Shown here: piece by piece, positions 8,802-17,209 of the stretch
How positions within the stretch are numbered: the stretch's first letter is position 1
How the letters are laid out: the number at the start of each line of letters is the position of its first letter
Assembly (NCBI RefSeq): GCF_025340265.1
Contig: NZ_CP022707.1
Span: 2,852,501-2,916,500, forward strand
Origin: Novosphingobium sp. 9
Lineage (GTDB): Bacteria; Pseudomonadota; Alphaproteobacteria; Sphingomonadales; Sphingomonadaceae
Direction of reading: 5' to 3'
DNA: 64,000 bases
Position numbers and translations under genes: made by a program
Notes under the pieces: model-generated
What the model was told of the DNA's origin: nothing
What the model saw: only the letters and a program-made list of their open reading frames with translations
The model's database searches: none

Positions 8802-10127
8802 ATGATTGCCAGCCTGCGCTCCAACTGGTTCGCCATCCGTGCGAGCTACTGGTTCTACCCTGCCCTGTTCGCGATCGCCGCACTCGTACTGGCGCAAGTG
8901 CTGGTCCATGCCGACCGCGTGGGCGCCGCCGAGTGGATCAGCCGCACTCCGTGGCTCACCCCCGCGCGCCCCGATGGCGCCTCGAACATGCTGAGCGTTC
9001 TGGCCAGCGCGATGATCGGCATCGCCTCCACGGTGTTCTCGATCACCATCGCCGCCGTCGCCTATGTCAGCGGAACCTATGGCCCGCGCCTGCTGACCAA
9101 CTTCATGGAAGATCGCGGCAACCAGCTCTCGCTGGCGACCTTCGTGGGGACCTTCGTCTATGCCATCTGCGTGCTGCGCGCGGTGCGGGCAGAGGACGAA
9201 CAGGCCCCCAGCATGGCCGATGCCGCCGCCACCCACCTGCCCGGCTTCGTGCCGCAGCTGTCGCTGCTCGTCGGCTTCGCCCTGATGATCGTGGCGGTAG
9301 GCGTGCTGGTCTATTTCCTCCACCATGTGCCCTCCAGCATCCGCATCAATACCGTGCTGGAGAACATCGGCGAGCGGCTGATGCGCGAGATCGCCGCGCG
9401 GTTTCCCCACGAAGGCGCGATGGAGCCGCAGCCGCTCGTGCCGCGCCGGGGCCTTGCCGTGCGTGCGAAGACCGCAGGCTACATCCGCCTGATCGAGCTG
9501 GGCGCGCTGGCCGACATCGCCGGGCGCAAGGGCCTACACGTGCAGGTGCGCCAGCGCGTGGGCGATTTCGTCCATCCCGGCATTCCGCTGCTGGAAGTGG
9601 AAGGCCATGATCTAGACGAGCAGACCGCGCTCCAGATGCGCGGGTGCTTTGCCTTCGGCGGCGCCCGCACGCCCGAACAGGATCTGGAATTCTCGATCGA
9701 CGAACTGGTGGAGATCGCCCTGCGTGCGCTTTCCCCGGCGGTCAACGATCCCTTCACCGCGATCACCGCCACGCACTGGCTCAGCGCGACCACGGCGGAA
9801 TTCGGCCGCCGGAACCTGCGCATCGAGGAATGGCACAACGAGGACGGCAATTGCCCGGTCGAGCTGCCACCTGCCGATTTCGCGCATTTCCTCGAACGCG
9901 GCTTCATCGCCGCACGCACCTCGTTCGCCAGCACCCGGCAGACCGCGCTGGTCGCCATGGAAAGCCTTGCCGGGGTCGCCCAGCAGGTCGCGGGCGCCGA
10001 ACGCCGGGCGCGGGTGATCGCCGAGATCGAGATGCTCGCCAGTCAGGCCATTGAGACGCTGCCCGGCTTCGATGCCGCCGACGTGCGCCGCTGCCGCGAG
10101 GAGATTCGCGCAAGGTTGTGTCGCTGA
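8802..10127 (+). CDS. DUF2254 family membrane protein
   Basis: A 441-residue inner-membrane protein with about four membrane segments: YPALFAIAALVLAQVLV near residue 20, MLSVLASAMIGIASTVFSI near 65, LATFVGTFVYAICVLRAV near 110 and LSLLVGFALMIVAVGVLVYFL near 150. A soluble C-terminal domain follows and contains LSPAVNDPFTAIT, the hallmark of DUF2254. GGAGG lies upstream but 12 bases from the ATG. The family has no established function. It is divergent from the EamA gene, with about 100 bases between. Confidence 0.88.
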   Translation: MIASLRSNWFAIRASYWFYPALFAIAALVLAQVLVHADRVGAAEWISRTPWLTPARPDGASNMLSVLASAMIGIASTVFSITIAAVAYVSGTYGPRLLTNFMEDRGNQLSLATFVGTFVYAICVLRAVRAEDEQAPSMADAAATHLPGFVPQLSLLVGFALMIVAVGVLVYFLHHVPSSIRINTVLENIGERLMREIAARFPHEGAMEPQPLVPRRGLAVRAKTAGYIRLIELGALADIAGRKGLHVQVRQRVGDFVHPGIPLLEVEGHDLDEQTALQMRGCFAFGGARTPEQDLEFSIDELVEIALRALSPAVNDPFTAITATHWLSATTAEFGRRNLRIEEWHNEDGNCPVELPPADFAHFLERGFIAARTSFASTRQTALVAMESLAGVAQQVAGAERRARVIAEIEMLASQAIETLPGFDAADVRRCREEIRARLCR

Positions 10128-10133
10128 CGGGAA

Positions 10134-10246
10134 ATGAAGGCGCCGGCGCTATCCCAAGGGGGGGGAGGGAGGGATAGACGCCGGCGCTCAAGGTCCAGGC
10201 CGCCATGGTGCAGGTCGCAGAGGGGGGAGGGAAGAGACCTGCGACG
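10134..10246. other. Two hairpins with G-rich loops in a 327-base spacer; possible G-quadruplex
   Basis: The first hairpin pairs gcgccggcg..tatccc with its complement near 10174-10187; its loop holds 8 G, then A, GGG, A, GGG (10158-10173), which satisfies a four-run G-quadruplex pattern. The second pairs ggtcgcag near 10213 with ctgcgac near 10239 around another purine tract (10221-10236). The spacer separates DUF2254 from the SPFH operon. The structures could terminate DUF2254 transcription; neither is followed by a T-run. Confidence 0.5.
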
Positions 10247-10397
10247 CCCTGGTCCTCAACATCTGTCCGAAAAATCAGGACGATGCTCAACGTGGAAACA
10301 GCGATCACACGGAGCAGCGTTCACTTCCGGACGGAAGGACTGCGCGCCCCCTACAATCGATTCCCTTGCAACGCAACCCTTCGCAAACGCGAAATGA

Positions 10398-10436
10398 TTG
10401 ACGATGCACGCGAGAGTGATATTAATATGATATCAT
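10398..10436 (+). promoter_or_regulatory. Promoter with overlapping palindromes before the SPFH operon
   Basis: TTGACG at 10398-10403 is a good -35 box, and TATTAA at 10420-10425 lies 16 bases on. The region carries two perfect 10-bp palindromes, atattaatat (10419-10428) and atgatatcat (10427-10436), placed where a repressor would block RNA polymerase. The second gene of the operon encodes a ribbon-helix-helix protein, so autoregulation is a reasonable inference. Confidence 0.55.
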
Positions 10437-10454
10437 AATTAGGGGGCAAACGTG

Positions 10455-11381
10455 ATGTCTGATTCGCATCTTCCCATGAACGCCAGCAAAGAGCGCGGCA
10501 CCTGGTCTACCAGTGGCTATGCCGCGCTGCTGGCCATGCTGGCTCTGGTCGTCCTCGTCGCGGCGATGGTCGTCTATATCGCGCAAGCCCAGCCGACGGC
10601 CGGCGCGGTGCTCGGCTTTCTGGCCGTGGTGATCCCCTGCGGGCTGGCTACGGTATTCCTCGCGGCCGGGTTCTACATGGTGCAGCCCAATCAGGCCGCA
10701 TCGCTGACGCTGTTCGGCAGCTATCAGGGGACGGACCGCACCACCGGCCTGCGCTGGACCTGGCCGTGGCTGAGCAAGACCAAGGTTTCGGTCCGCGCGA
10801 ACAACATCGTCTCGGAAAAGCTCAAGGTGAACGACCTGCGCGGCAATCCGATCGAAATCGCCACCAATGTCGTGTGGCGCGTGGCCGATACCGCGCAGGC
10901 ACTCTATGATGTGGACGATTACAAGGCCTTCGTCGATGTGCAGGTGGAAGCCGCCGTGCGCTCGATCGGCGCGCGCTACCCTTACGACGATGGCCCCTAT
11001 AACGATGGCGAGACGGTCGAGATCACCCTGCGCGGCAGCCACGAGGACGTGAACCGCGAGTTGCGCGCCGAACTGATCGACCGCCTGCGCGTGGCGGGCA
11101 TCACGGTGGACGAATGCGGCCTCACCCACCTCGCCTATGCGCCGGAGATCGCAGGCGCCATGCTGCGCCGCCAGCAGGCCGAAGCGGTGATCGGCGCGCG
11201 GCGCAAGCTGGTGGAGGGCGCGGTCTCGATGGTCGAGATGGCGCTCCAGCAACTCTCCGAAAAGCAGGTGGTCGAACTCGACGACGAGCGCCGCGCGGCA
11301 ATGGTCTCGAACCTGATGGTCGTGCTGTGCGGCGAGCGCGAGACGCAGCCGGTGGTCAACGCCGGATCGCTGTACCAGTAA
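10455..11381 (+). CDS. SPFH/Band 7 (stomatin-like) membrane protein
   Basis: A 308-residue protein with two N-terminal membrane helices (YAALLAMLALVVLVAAMVVYIA and VLGFLAVVIPCGLATVFLAAGFY). A Band 7 domain then runs from about residue 75 to 270 (GFYMVQPNQAASLTLFG...NNIVSEKLKVNDLRGNPIEIATNVVWRV). SPFH proteins form ring or raft assemblies at the inner membrane. A GTG at 10452 lies just before the ATG; AGGGGG 8 bases upstream favours the ATG at 10455. Twenty bases after the stop comes an RHH regulator and then a small membrane protein, most likely one operon. Its partner protein is not known from the sequence. Confidence 0.9.
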   Translation: MSDSHLPMNASKERGTWSTSGYAALLAMLALVVLVAAMVVYIAQAQPTAGAVLGFLAVVIPCGLATVFLAAGFYMVQPNQAASLTLFGSYQGTDRTTGLRWTWPWLSKTKVSVRANNIVSEKLKVNDLRGNPIEIATNVVWRVADTAQALYDVDDYKAFVDVQVEAAVRSIGARYPYDDGPYNDGETVEITLRGSHEDVNRELRAELIDRLRVAGITVDECGLTHLAYAPEIAGAMLRRQQAEAVIGARRKLVEGAVSMVEMALQQLSEKQVVELDDERRAAMVSNLMVVLCGERETQPVVNAGSLYQ

Positions 11382-11401
11382 GTCGGCCGAGCCCTGTATT
11401 C

Positions 11402-11602
11402 ATGTCGACCAAGAAAGCCTTCGCCCTGCGTCTCGATCCCGCGCTGCACGCCGCGATCGAGCGCAGCGCGGCGGGCGACATGCGCTCGGTCAATGCCCAG
11501 CTCGAAGTGCTGCTGCGCGAGGCGCTGACCCGTCGCGGCATAAAGGTCCCGGTCAGCGAGGCGCCCCGCCGCGGACGCCCACCCCGCGAGGAAGAGGAGT
11601 GA
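11402..11602 (+). CDS. Arc/ribbon-helix-helix DNA-binding protein
   Basis: A 66-residue protein with the strand-helix-helix pattern KAFALRLDPALHAAIERSAAGDMRSVNAQLEVLLREAL, as in Arc/MetJ-type regulators. A basic, proline-rich tail follows (RRGRPPREEEE). The beta strand KAFALRLDP should insert in the major groove of a palindromic operator as a dimer. It is the middle gene between the SPFH protein and a membrane protein. The palindromes at 10419-10436 are its likely target. RHH proteins of this size often serve as antitoxins, but no toxin gene is recognisable next to it. Confidence 0.82.
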   Translation: MSTKKAFALRLDPALHAAIERSAAGDMRSVNAQLEVLLREALTRRGIKVPVSEAPRRGRPPREEEE

Positions 11603-11608
11603 GGACGC

Positions 11609-12136
11609 ATGGCAGCAACGCGCACGGGGCACAGCCGTCAGCCCTTTCGTTCTGGCACCCTTGTCCTCGGCGCGGTCTATCTTGGCGCCGTGGCCGCTCT
11701 CTGCGCACTGGCTGGCGCGCGCAACGCATTCGTCGGCGCCCACTTCTGGGCGCTCTTCACGACCCTGCACGCCATTTTCGGCCTGGCTCTCAACGCCTTG
11801 CGAAAGCCTCGACACAGTCATGACTCCATACCTGCCGAGAACAGGAGAAAGATGATGCATGATGGAACAACGCCCACCACCTCGCATGATGGCGCGTGGT
11901 TTGCACCCAAGCGCTTCGGATACGGCTCGGGCCTGCCGATCGCGTGGCAGGGGTGGCTGACTTATGGGCTGTACTTCGCGCTGGTGTTCGCGCTGGGTTT
12001 CTGGGGCCCATACGGAGGCGAGAACGCGCGCCTTGGTTCGCTGGTGCTGATCCTGCTGACGACCGGCCTGCTGATCGTGGTGTGCGCAAAGAAGACGCGC
12101 GGCGGCTGGAAATGGCGCTCGGGCAAGCCGGACTGA
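11609..12136 (+). CDS. Hypothetical membrane protein of the SPFH operon (possible second internal start)
   Basis: A 175-residue protein with about four membrane segments: GTLVLGAVYLGAVAALCALAG, FWALFTTLHAIFGLALNAL, WLTYGLYFALVFALGFW and LGSLVLILLTTGLLIVVCA. It ends in a basic tail. It begins 6 bases after the RHH gene. Residues 82-175, starting at ATG 11852, look like a complete small protein (WFAPKRFGYGSGLPIAWQGW). That ATG has its own strong AGGAGA site, so either a fusion or two start points is possible. No named family was recognised. Confidence 0.7.
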   Translation: MAATRTGHSRQPFRSGTLVLGAVYLGAVAALCALAGARNAFVGAHFWALFTTLHAIFGLALNALRKPRHSHDSIPAENRRKMMHDGTTPTTSHDGAWFAPKRFGYGSGLPIAWQGWLTYGLYFALVFALGFWGPYGGENARLGSLVLILLTTGLLIVVCAKKTRGGWKWRSGKPD

Positions 12137-12240
12137 CCGCCATCGCCGGGCAGGCCCCCGCGATTTTACGACCTGCCCCTGTTTGAGACTGATACCATTT
12201 GCGATTTGCGGGCTTTCCGGCGCGATGCGATACAGTCCCC

Positions 12241-13200
12241 ATGCGTATCCCCCTGCCCCCCCGTGCTTCAGGCCTACTCGTCCTGATCCCCGTCGCTCTG
12301 GTCTCGACCGCCTCGGTCGCGCAGCAGGCACAGGCAGCCTACACCGTGGTCGAAAGCGGGCGCAGCTATGCGCGGTTGCAGGACGCGGTGGACGCCATCG
12401 GTGATGGGCGCGGCACGATCCGCTTCGCCTCGATGCGCTTTGCCGACTGCGCGGTGCAGACCAAGGGTGACGTCACCTACCGCGCCGCCGTTCCCGGCCA
12501 GTCGGTGCTCGACGGCGTGCCGTGCGAGGGCAAGGCGGCGCTGGTGCTGCGCGGGCGCAGTGCCCGGATTGAGGGGCTCGTCTTCGCCGATATCCGCGTG
12601 CCCGATCACAACGGCGCGGGCGTGCGCCTCGAAAGCGGCAACCTCACCGTCTCGCAAAGCTGGTTCCGCGATTCCGAACAGGGCGTGCTGAGCGCCGACG
12701 ATCCGCAAGGTTCGATCACGATCGACAAGTCCACCTTCACGCGCCTTGGCACCTGCGAGGGTTCGGGCGGCTGCGCGCACGGGCTCTATATCGGCAATTA
12801 CGGCTCGCTCACCGTCACCCGCAGCCGCTTCGAGGCGGGCACCGGCGGCCACTATTTCAAAAGCCGCGCCGCCCGCGTCACCATCGAGAACTGCAGCTTC
12901 GACGATTCGCAAGGCAAGGGCACGAATTACATGATCGACCTGCCCGAAGGCGCCACCGGACGCATTGCGGATAACTGGTTCGTGCAGGGGCGCGACAAGG
13001 AGAACTACTCCGCCTTCATCGCCGTTGCGGCGGAGCACCACACCCACAGCGCCGATGGCCTGACCATCGTCGACAACAACGCGCGCTTTGCCCCCGGCAT
13101 CGACCGCCGCAGCGCTTTCGTGGCCGACTGGTCGGGTGATGCGCTGAAGATCGGCGCGAACACGCTGGGGCCGGGCCTCGTCCGCTTCGAGAAGCGCTGA
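12241..13200 (+). CDS. Secreted right-handed parallel beta-helix protein
   Basis: A 319-residue protein with an N-terminal signal (GLLVLIPVALVSTASVAQQAQA, cleavage near residue 32). A parallel beta-helix follows, built of short repeats such as ARIEGLVFADIRV, GNLTVSQSWFRDS, GSITIDKSTFTRL, GSLTVTRSRFEAG and ARVTIENCSFDDS. Cysteines in GTCEGSGGCAHG may form a disulfide. The fold is shared with pectate-lyase-like carbohydrate-active proteins. No clear catalytic set is visible, so the substrate is unknown. The ATG at 12241 places the signal peptide at the N-terminus; the open frame upstream does not. Confidence 0.8.
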   Translation: MRIPLPPRASGLLVLIPVALVSTASVAQQAQAAYTVVESGRSYARLQDAVDAIGDGRGTIRFASMRFADCAVQTKGDVTYRAAVPGQSVLDGVPCEGKAALVLRGRSARIEGLVFADIRVPDHNGAGVRLESGNLTVSQSWFRDSEQGVLSADDPQGSITIDKSTFTRLGTCEGSGGCAHGLYIGNYGSLTVTRSRFEAGTGGHYFKSRAARVTIENCSFDDSQGKGTNYMIDLPEGATGRIADNWFVQGRDKENYSAFIAVAAEHHTHSADGLTIVDNNARFAPGIDRRSAFVADWSGDALKIGANTLGPGLVRFEKR

Positions 13201-13255
13201 CGGCCTGAAGGACTGATGCTTGCGAGGTGACGCTGCAGCGCCTACCTCACAAAGC

Positions 13256-13615
13256 ATGATCCGCCTGTTTTCCCTGCTGACCCATGCCCGGATCGGGCTG
13301 CTGATCGTGCTGGCCACGATCGGGCTGCAGGCAGCCATGCCGATGCAGGCGCCGCTGGAGCGGGTTCAGGGCCCGGCCTTTTCGGTCAGCACGATCGACG
13401 TCGCACTCGTCTCGCTGCGCAGGACCATGGCGCAAGCACCGCAAGCCGCGCCGCTGCCGCAACCGGCGGTCCTGCTGCTAGCGCTACTGGTGCCTGTCGC
13501 GCTCGCATCGCTGGCGATCACTCCTGCCCCGCGCCTGCGCCCGCAATCGCGCGCACCGCCACCGCGCATTCACCCCGCACGCCTGCCCGACAGCACCGCA
13601 CCGCCGCTGCCCTGA
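13256..13615 (+). CDS. Hypothetical membrane protein with Pro/Arg-rich tail
   Basis: A 119-residue protein with an N-terminal hydrophobic segment (IGLLIVLATIGLQAAMPM) and a second near residue 78 (PAVLLLALLVPVALASLAI). It ends in a tail rich in Pro and Arg (PRLRPQSRAPPPRIH). I started it at the ATG at 13256, where the first helix is close to the N-terminus. No family is recognised. Position and codon use are like its neighbours, so it is probably real, but with no ribosome site in view confidence is moderate. Confidence 0.5.
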   Translation: MIRLFSLLTHARIGLLIVLATIGLQAAMPMQAPLERVQGPAFSVSTIDVALVSLRRTMAQAPQAAPLPQPAVLLLALLVPVALASLAITPAPRLRPQSRAPPPRIHPARLPDSTAPPLP

Positions 13616-13684
13616 ACTGCCTTTCTGCCACGCCGCACCGCTTCCGGTTCGGCTGTGCCCACACGCATTTCAGGATTAGTCTAC

Positions 13685-13984
13685 ATGAACACCCAGACTT
13701 CCGGCGCGCTCGCCGCCGACGAACGCGGCCGCGTGGCCGCCCTGCTCGCGCGCTATCCGGCGCTGACGTCCGACGAACTGGCCGATGTAACCCACTGGTT
13801 CAAGCGCGCCGCAACGCCGCTCGATGTCGGCACGCTGGCGTCGGATACCACCATTGCCGAGCAGTACCGCCGCTATCGCGCCGAACATCTCGACCGCTTC
13901 GGTACGGCGGACATGGTGAAGGCGGCGATCTTCGTCGCGATTGCCCTCGCCGTCGCGGCGGTAATCGTGATGCGCATGCCCTAG
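13685..13984 (+). CDS. Hypothetical tail-anchored protein
   Basis: A 99-residue protein: a soluble helical part (RVAALLARYPALTSDELADVTHWFKR) and a C-terminal membrane anchor (MVKAAIFVAIALAVAAVIVMRM). The stop at 13982-13984 directly abuts the stop of the convergent ribA gene. The LTSDELADVTHWF segment resembles small regulatory or scaffolding helices, but no family is assigned. Confidence 0.65.
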   Translation: MNTQTSGALAADERGRVAALLARYPALTSDELADVTHWFKRAATPLDVGTLASDTTIAEQYRRYRAEHLDRFGTADMVKAAIFVAIALAVAAVIVMRMP

Positions 13985-15043
13985 TTAGAGGATATGCCCG
14001 GTCCGGTCCCGCTTGGTATCGAGATAGCGGGCGTTGTGCGGGTTGGGCGGGAGCCGGTGCGGCACCCGCTCGACCACGTTTACACCCACACCTTGAAGCG
14101 CCTCGACCTTGGCCGGGTTGTTCGTCATCAGCCGGATGCGCGAGACGCCCAACAGATCGAGCATGCGCGCCGCCACCGGAAAATCGCGCGCCTCGGTCGG
14201 CAGGCCAAGGCGGTTGTTGGCATCGACCGTGTCGAAGCCCTGATCCTGCAACTGATAGGCGCGCAGCTTGTTGACGAGGCCGATTCCCCGCCCTTCTTGC
14301 CGCAGGTACAGCAGCACGCCCCAGCCGCCCCTCTCTGCTTCCTGCGCCATCGCATGGAGCGCGGCATCGAGCTGCGGTCCGCAGTCGCACTTCAGGCTGC
14401 CGAGGATGTCGCCTGTCAGGCATTCGGAGTGCAGGCGCACCAGCGGCGCGCGGTCCGCATTCTGCTCGCCGATCACCAGCGCGACATGTTCGCGCAGATC
14501 GTCGAGCGCCCGGAACGCCACGATCTCGGCATTCTCCGTCGCCACCACCGGCAGCCGCGCGCGCGAGGCGACGGCAAGATGCGCGGTGTTCTTCCACGCC
14601 GCCAGATCCTCGACGCTCACCGTCTGCGCCATCGGGGCAGGCTCGGGCGACACAAGAAAGGCCGGAAGGATGCCTGCCAGCCGCGCCAGTTCCATCGCGG
14701 CGCGCACGCCTTCGGCCCCGCCCGGCACATCGCCCAGCGGCTCGGCCACGAATGGCCCGCGCATCGGGTAGGACAGATCGAGCGCCGGATCGGCCAAGGT
14801 CTGCGCCATGGCCAGGTCGAAACCCTCAGCCCCGCGGATCAGCACCGGCGCTTCCGGCACGGCTGCCTCGCGCTGGTTGGCGAGCTTGAGCGTCACCGCC
14901 CGCGCCGCCGAGATCAACATGCGCGGCGCGGCGGCACCCGGCGCAAAGCCGGTCTCGGCGGGGAGCAGCACCGGGCCTTCACCTACCCGGATCGCCCAGC
15001 CATGGCGCAGCGCGTCGATGGCGAGCGCAACCCGGCGGGTCAT
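13985..15043 (-). CDS. ribA: GTP cyclohydrolase II RibA
   Basis: A 352-residue protein. The C-terminal half is a complete GTP cyclohydrolase II: the zinc site is [18 protein letters not shown], the catalytic loop [15 protein letters not shown], then [10 protein letters not shown]. It opens GTP to the diaminopyrimidine that starts riboflavin synthesis. The N-terminal 150 residues resemble a degenerate DHBP synthase domain without its acidic motif, as in other sphingomonad RibA proteins. The start is the ATG at 15043; a GTG at 15055 is possible. It follows xth by about 20 bases on the same strand, probably co-transcribed. Confidence 0.93.
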   Translation of the reverse strand: MTRRVALAIDALRHGWAIRVGEGPVLLPAETGFAPGAAAPRMLISAARAVTLKLANQREAAVPEAPVLIRGAEGFDLAMAQTLADPALDLSYPMRGPFVAEPLGDVPGGAEGVRAAMELARLAGILPAFLVSPEPAPMAQTVSVEDLAAWKNTAHLAVASRARLPVVATENAEIVAFRALDDLREHVALVIGEQNADRAPLVRLHSECLTGDILGSLKCDCGPQLDAALHAMAQEAERGGWGVLLYLRQEGRGIGLVNKLRAYQLQDQGFDTVDANNRLGLPTEARDFPVAARMLDLLGVSRIRLMTNNPAKVEALQGVGVNVVERVPHRLPPNPHNARYLDTKRDRTGHIL

Positions 15044-15063
15044 CTCAACCGACACTTCCACAC

Positions 15064-15851
15064 TCAGAGCGCGAACTCCGTGATCAGCGGGATATGGTCG
15101 CTCGGCTGCTCCCAGCGGCGGGTATCCTCGACGAAGTGGTGCCCGGTCGCCTGCGCGGCGAGCTCGGGCGAGGCCCACATGTGATCGAGGCGGCGGCCCT
15201 GATCCTTCTGGCGCCAGTAGCTGCGATAGGACCACCAGGAATAGTTGCGCTCCGGCGCCGGGATGAACTTGCGGCCCAGATCCACCCAGTCGTGCGAATC
15301 ACGGAATCTGCCCAGCATCTCGACCTCCAGCGGCGTGTGGCTGACGACTTTCAGCAGCGCCTTGTGATCGTAGACGTCCGATTCGAGCGGCGCGATGTTG
15401 AAATCGCCGACGATCAGCGTCGGGCGGTCGATCTTCTCGCCCCAGCGGGTCATGCGCTCCAGAAAGTCCAGCTTCTGGCCGAACTTGGGATTCACCTCGC
15501 GGTCGGCCACATCGCCGCCGGCGGGATATAGACGTTTTCGAGGATCGTCCCCTGCCCCGCGCCCAGCAGTTCCACGCCGACGTGGCGCGCCTCGCCATTG
15601 TCCTGCCAGTCATGACGGCTGAAATCGCGGAACGGGATGCGGCTGACCGTGGCAACGCCGTGATAGCCCTTCTGCCCGTGGATCGCGCGGTGGGTATAGC
15701 CCAGCCGCTCGAACATCTCGTGCGGGAACAGCGGCTCGGCGACCTTGATCTCCTGCAGGCACAGCACATCGGGCGCATGTTCGGTCAGGAAACGCTCGAC
15801 CTGATCGAGGCGCAGGCGGACGGAATTGATGTTCCAGGTGGCGATCTTCAT
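15064..15851 (-). pseudogene. xth: Exodeoxyribonuclease III (xth), interrupted by one-base frameshift
   Basis: A class II AP endonuclease/exonuclease III in two frames. The N-terminal part begins MKIATWNINSVRLRLDQV, carries LCLQEIKV, and drifts into AAMWPTAR and a stop. The C-terminal part resumes ADREVNPKFGQKLDFLERM, then LIVGDFNIAP and the final [12 protein letters not shown]. If the GGG at 15523-15525 is read as GGGG, the junction becomes YIPAGGDVADRE, the normal family sequence. The repaired protein is about 262 residues with all catalytic Asn, Glu, Asp and His residues. Probably functional in the cell, with an under-called base here. Confidence 0.88.
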
Positions 15852-15863
15852 GCGCGCTGCCTT

Positions 15864-15913
15864 AGAGCGTTTTCCAATCAGGTGGAAACACCTGATGGCT
15901 CGGAAAATGCGAC
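15864..15913 (+). repeat. 50-bp dispersed repeat, copy A
   Basis: This 50-base stretch directly upstream of xth is about 88 percent identical to the reverse complement of 31001-31050. Both begin agagc-[ag]-ttttccaatc and end with a cggaaaatgcg block. Internally it holds the imperfect palindrome caggtggaaacacctg. The two copies are unrelated to the genes beside them, which marks an intergenic repeat family. Confidence 0.8.
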
Positions 15914-15967
15914 GAACCAGATGCCTGATGCCCCCGCGCCAAGGACGCAGCGTCGAAATCGCCCACG

Positions 15968-16003
15968 AAAAAACCCTCGACCCGGGGGCAGGGGTCGAGG
16001 GTT
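15968..16003 (-). terminator. Intrinsic terminator downstream of lolA
   Basis: A 12-bp perfect stem (15972-15983 with 15992-16003, arm aaccctcgaccc) is followed on the minus strand by a run of six T (15968-15973). It fits the end of the rpmG-lolA transcript, about 190 bases after the lolA stop. Confidence 0.8.
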
Positions 16004-16194
16004 CGTTCAAGCGTTCGTCACGCTATATCAAAACGGCCCTTAAAGGAGGCGCGGGCAACAGGGGGGAAACCCGCCTCGGACCGTTCTGACAAAGCCCTTT
16101 TAGGATGGACCGCCTGTCTCTTGGGTGAACGAGACGCTTAATCGTGTCGCGATTTGTCGTTTATCCCGAACCGGGCGCGACAAACCGCCCGCGA

Positions 16195-16851
16195 TCAGCG
16201 ATGCCCCGCCTTCACGCGCGGGTCGTTCCACTTGAAGGCATTGGACGGAATCGCGACGCCATAGCGCTGGTTGGTCAGGCGAATCGTGGTGCGCTGGTTC
16301 TGCGCGTCGAGCGCGACCCAGTAGCTCAGTTCCAGTCCGCCGGGCGCCGAGGCGTCCTTGGTGAAGATCAGCGTGATCACGCCATATTCGGGATGCGACG
16401 AATCGCGCACTTCCACGCTGATGACGTTGGGATTGCCGGTCGGGCGAATCACCCCCAGCTTCGAGACATCGCGCTTGGGATCGAGGATCGCGCCCAGCGG
16501 GCTGTTGCCGATCGGCCAGCGCGAGACCTGATTGACGTCATAGTCGATGAGCGTCAGCGCCTTGCCGTCGCCCACGATCAGCATGTGCACCGAAGGCTCG
16601 TACTGGAAGCGGATGCGCCCCGGTCGCTGGAGCGTGAGCTTGCCGGTCACGACACTGCCGTTGCGGTCAGACTGGGCGAAGTCTGCGGTCATCGTGGTGA
16701 TGCCGCGAAGCGCGGCCACGACCTGCTGCATTTGCGCAGCGGACGAATCAGCCGCCAGAGCCGGGCTCGAAATCGAGACGGCAGGAACGGAAAGCGCGGC
16801 CAGAACGGCCGCGCCAACACAGGATCGAAAGGTCTTACGATATCGGTTCAT
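16195..16851 (-). CDS. lolA: LolA-family outer-membrane lipoprotein carrier protein
   Basis: A 218-residue periplasmic protein. An N-terminal signal (VGAAVLAALSVPAVSISSPALA, cleavage near residue 34) precedes a half-barrel with TMTADFAQSDRNGSVVTGKL and GRIRFQYEPS, both typical of LolA. LolA ferries lipoproteins from the LolCDE complex across the periplasm. The start is well defined by the signal peptide. It lies 41 bases after rpmG on the same strand, with a clear terminator after it. Lower-similarity LolA-like proteins exist, but the length and the Arg-lined strand support the call. Confidence 0.85.
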   Translation of the reverse strand: MNRYRKTFRSCVGAAVLAALSVPAVSISSPALAADSSAAQMQQVVAALRGITTMTADFAQSDRNGSVVTGKLTLQRPGRIRFQYEPSVHMLIVGDGKALTLIDYDVNQVSRWPIGNSPLGAILDPKRDVSKLGVIRPTGNPNVISVEVRDSSHPEYGVITLIFTKDASAPGGLELSYWVALDAQNQRTTIRLTNQRYGVAIPSNAFKWNDPRVKAGHR

Positions 16852-16892
16852 GGCATCCCTTTTGGTTCAGGGCCTTGAACCGACCGTGAACC

Positions 16893-17060
16893 TTACTTGA
16901 TCTTCGCTTCCTTGAACTCGACGTGCTTGCGCACGACGGGATCGTACTTCTTGAAGCTGAACTTCTCGGTGGTGTTCCGGGGGTTCTTCTTGGTGACGTA
17001 GAAAAAGCCGGTGTCGGCGGTCGACACCAGACGGATCTTGACGGTTGCGGGCTTCGCCAT
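16893..17060 (-). CDS. rpmG: 50S ribosomal protein L33
   Basis: A 55-residue protein beginning [20 protein letters not shown] and continuing [20 protein letters not shown] to a basic end. This is the long, cysteine-free form of L33 usual in alphaproteobacteria. It is a late-assembling protein near the E site of the large subunit. The gene is followed by lolA. Confidence 0.96.
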   Translation of the reverse strand: MAKPATVKIRLVSTADTGFFYVTKKNPRNTTEKFSFKKYDPVVRKHVEFKEAKIK

Positions 17061-17209
17061 GGCGCTATCCTGTACTCTCTATAGCCGCCTGCCCGGTCTG
17101 TTGGCCGGCGTCCTGTCCGAATGAAACACATCGGGCGCCGCGACGCGCCGCCCTTGAAGGTCCGGCCCATTGCGCGATGGAGGCTGGAAAGTCAACCCGC
17201 AGCGCCGCT

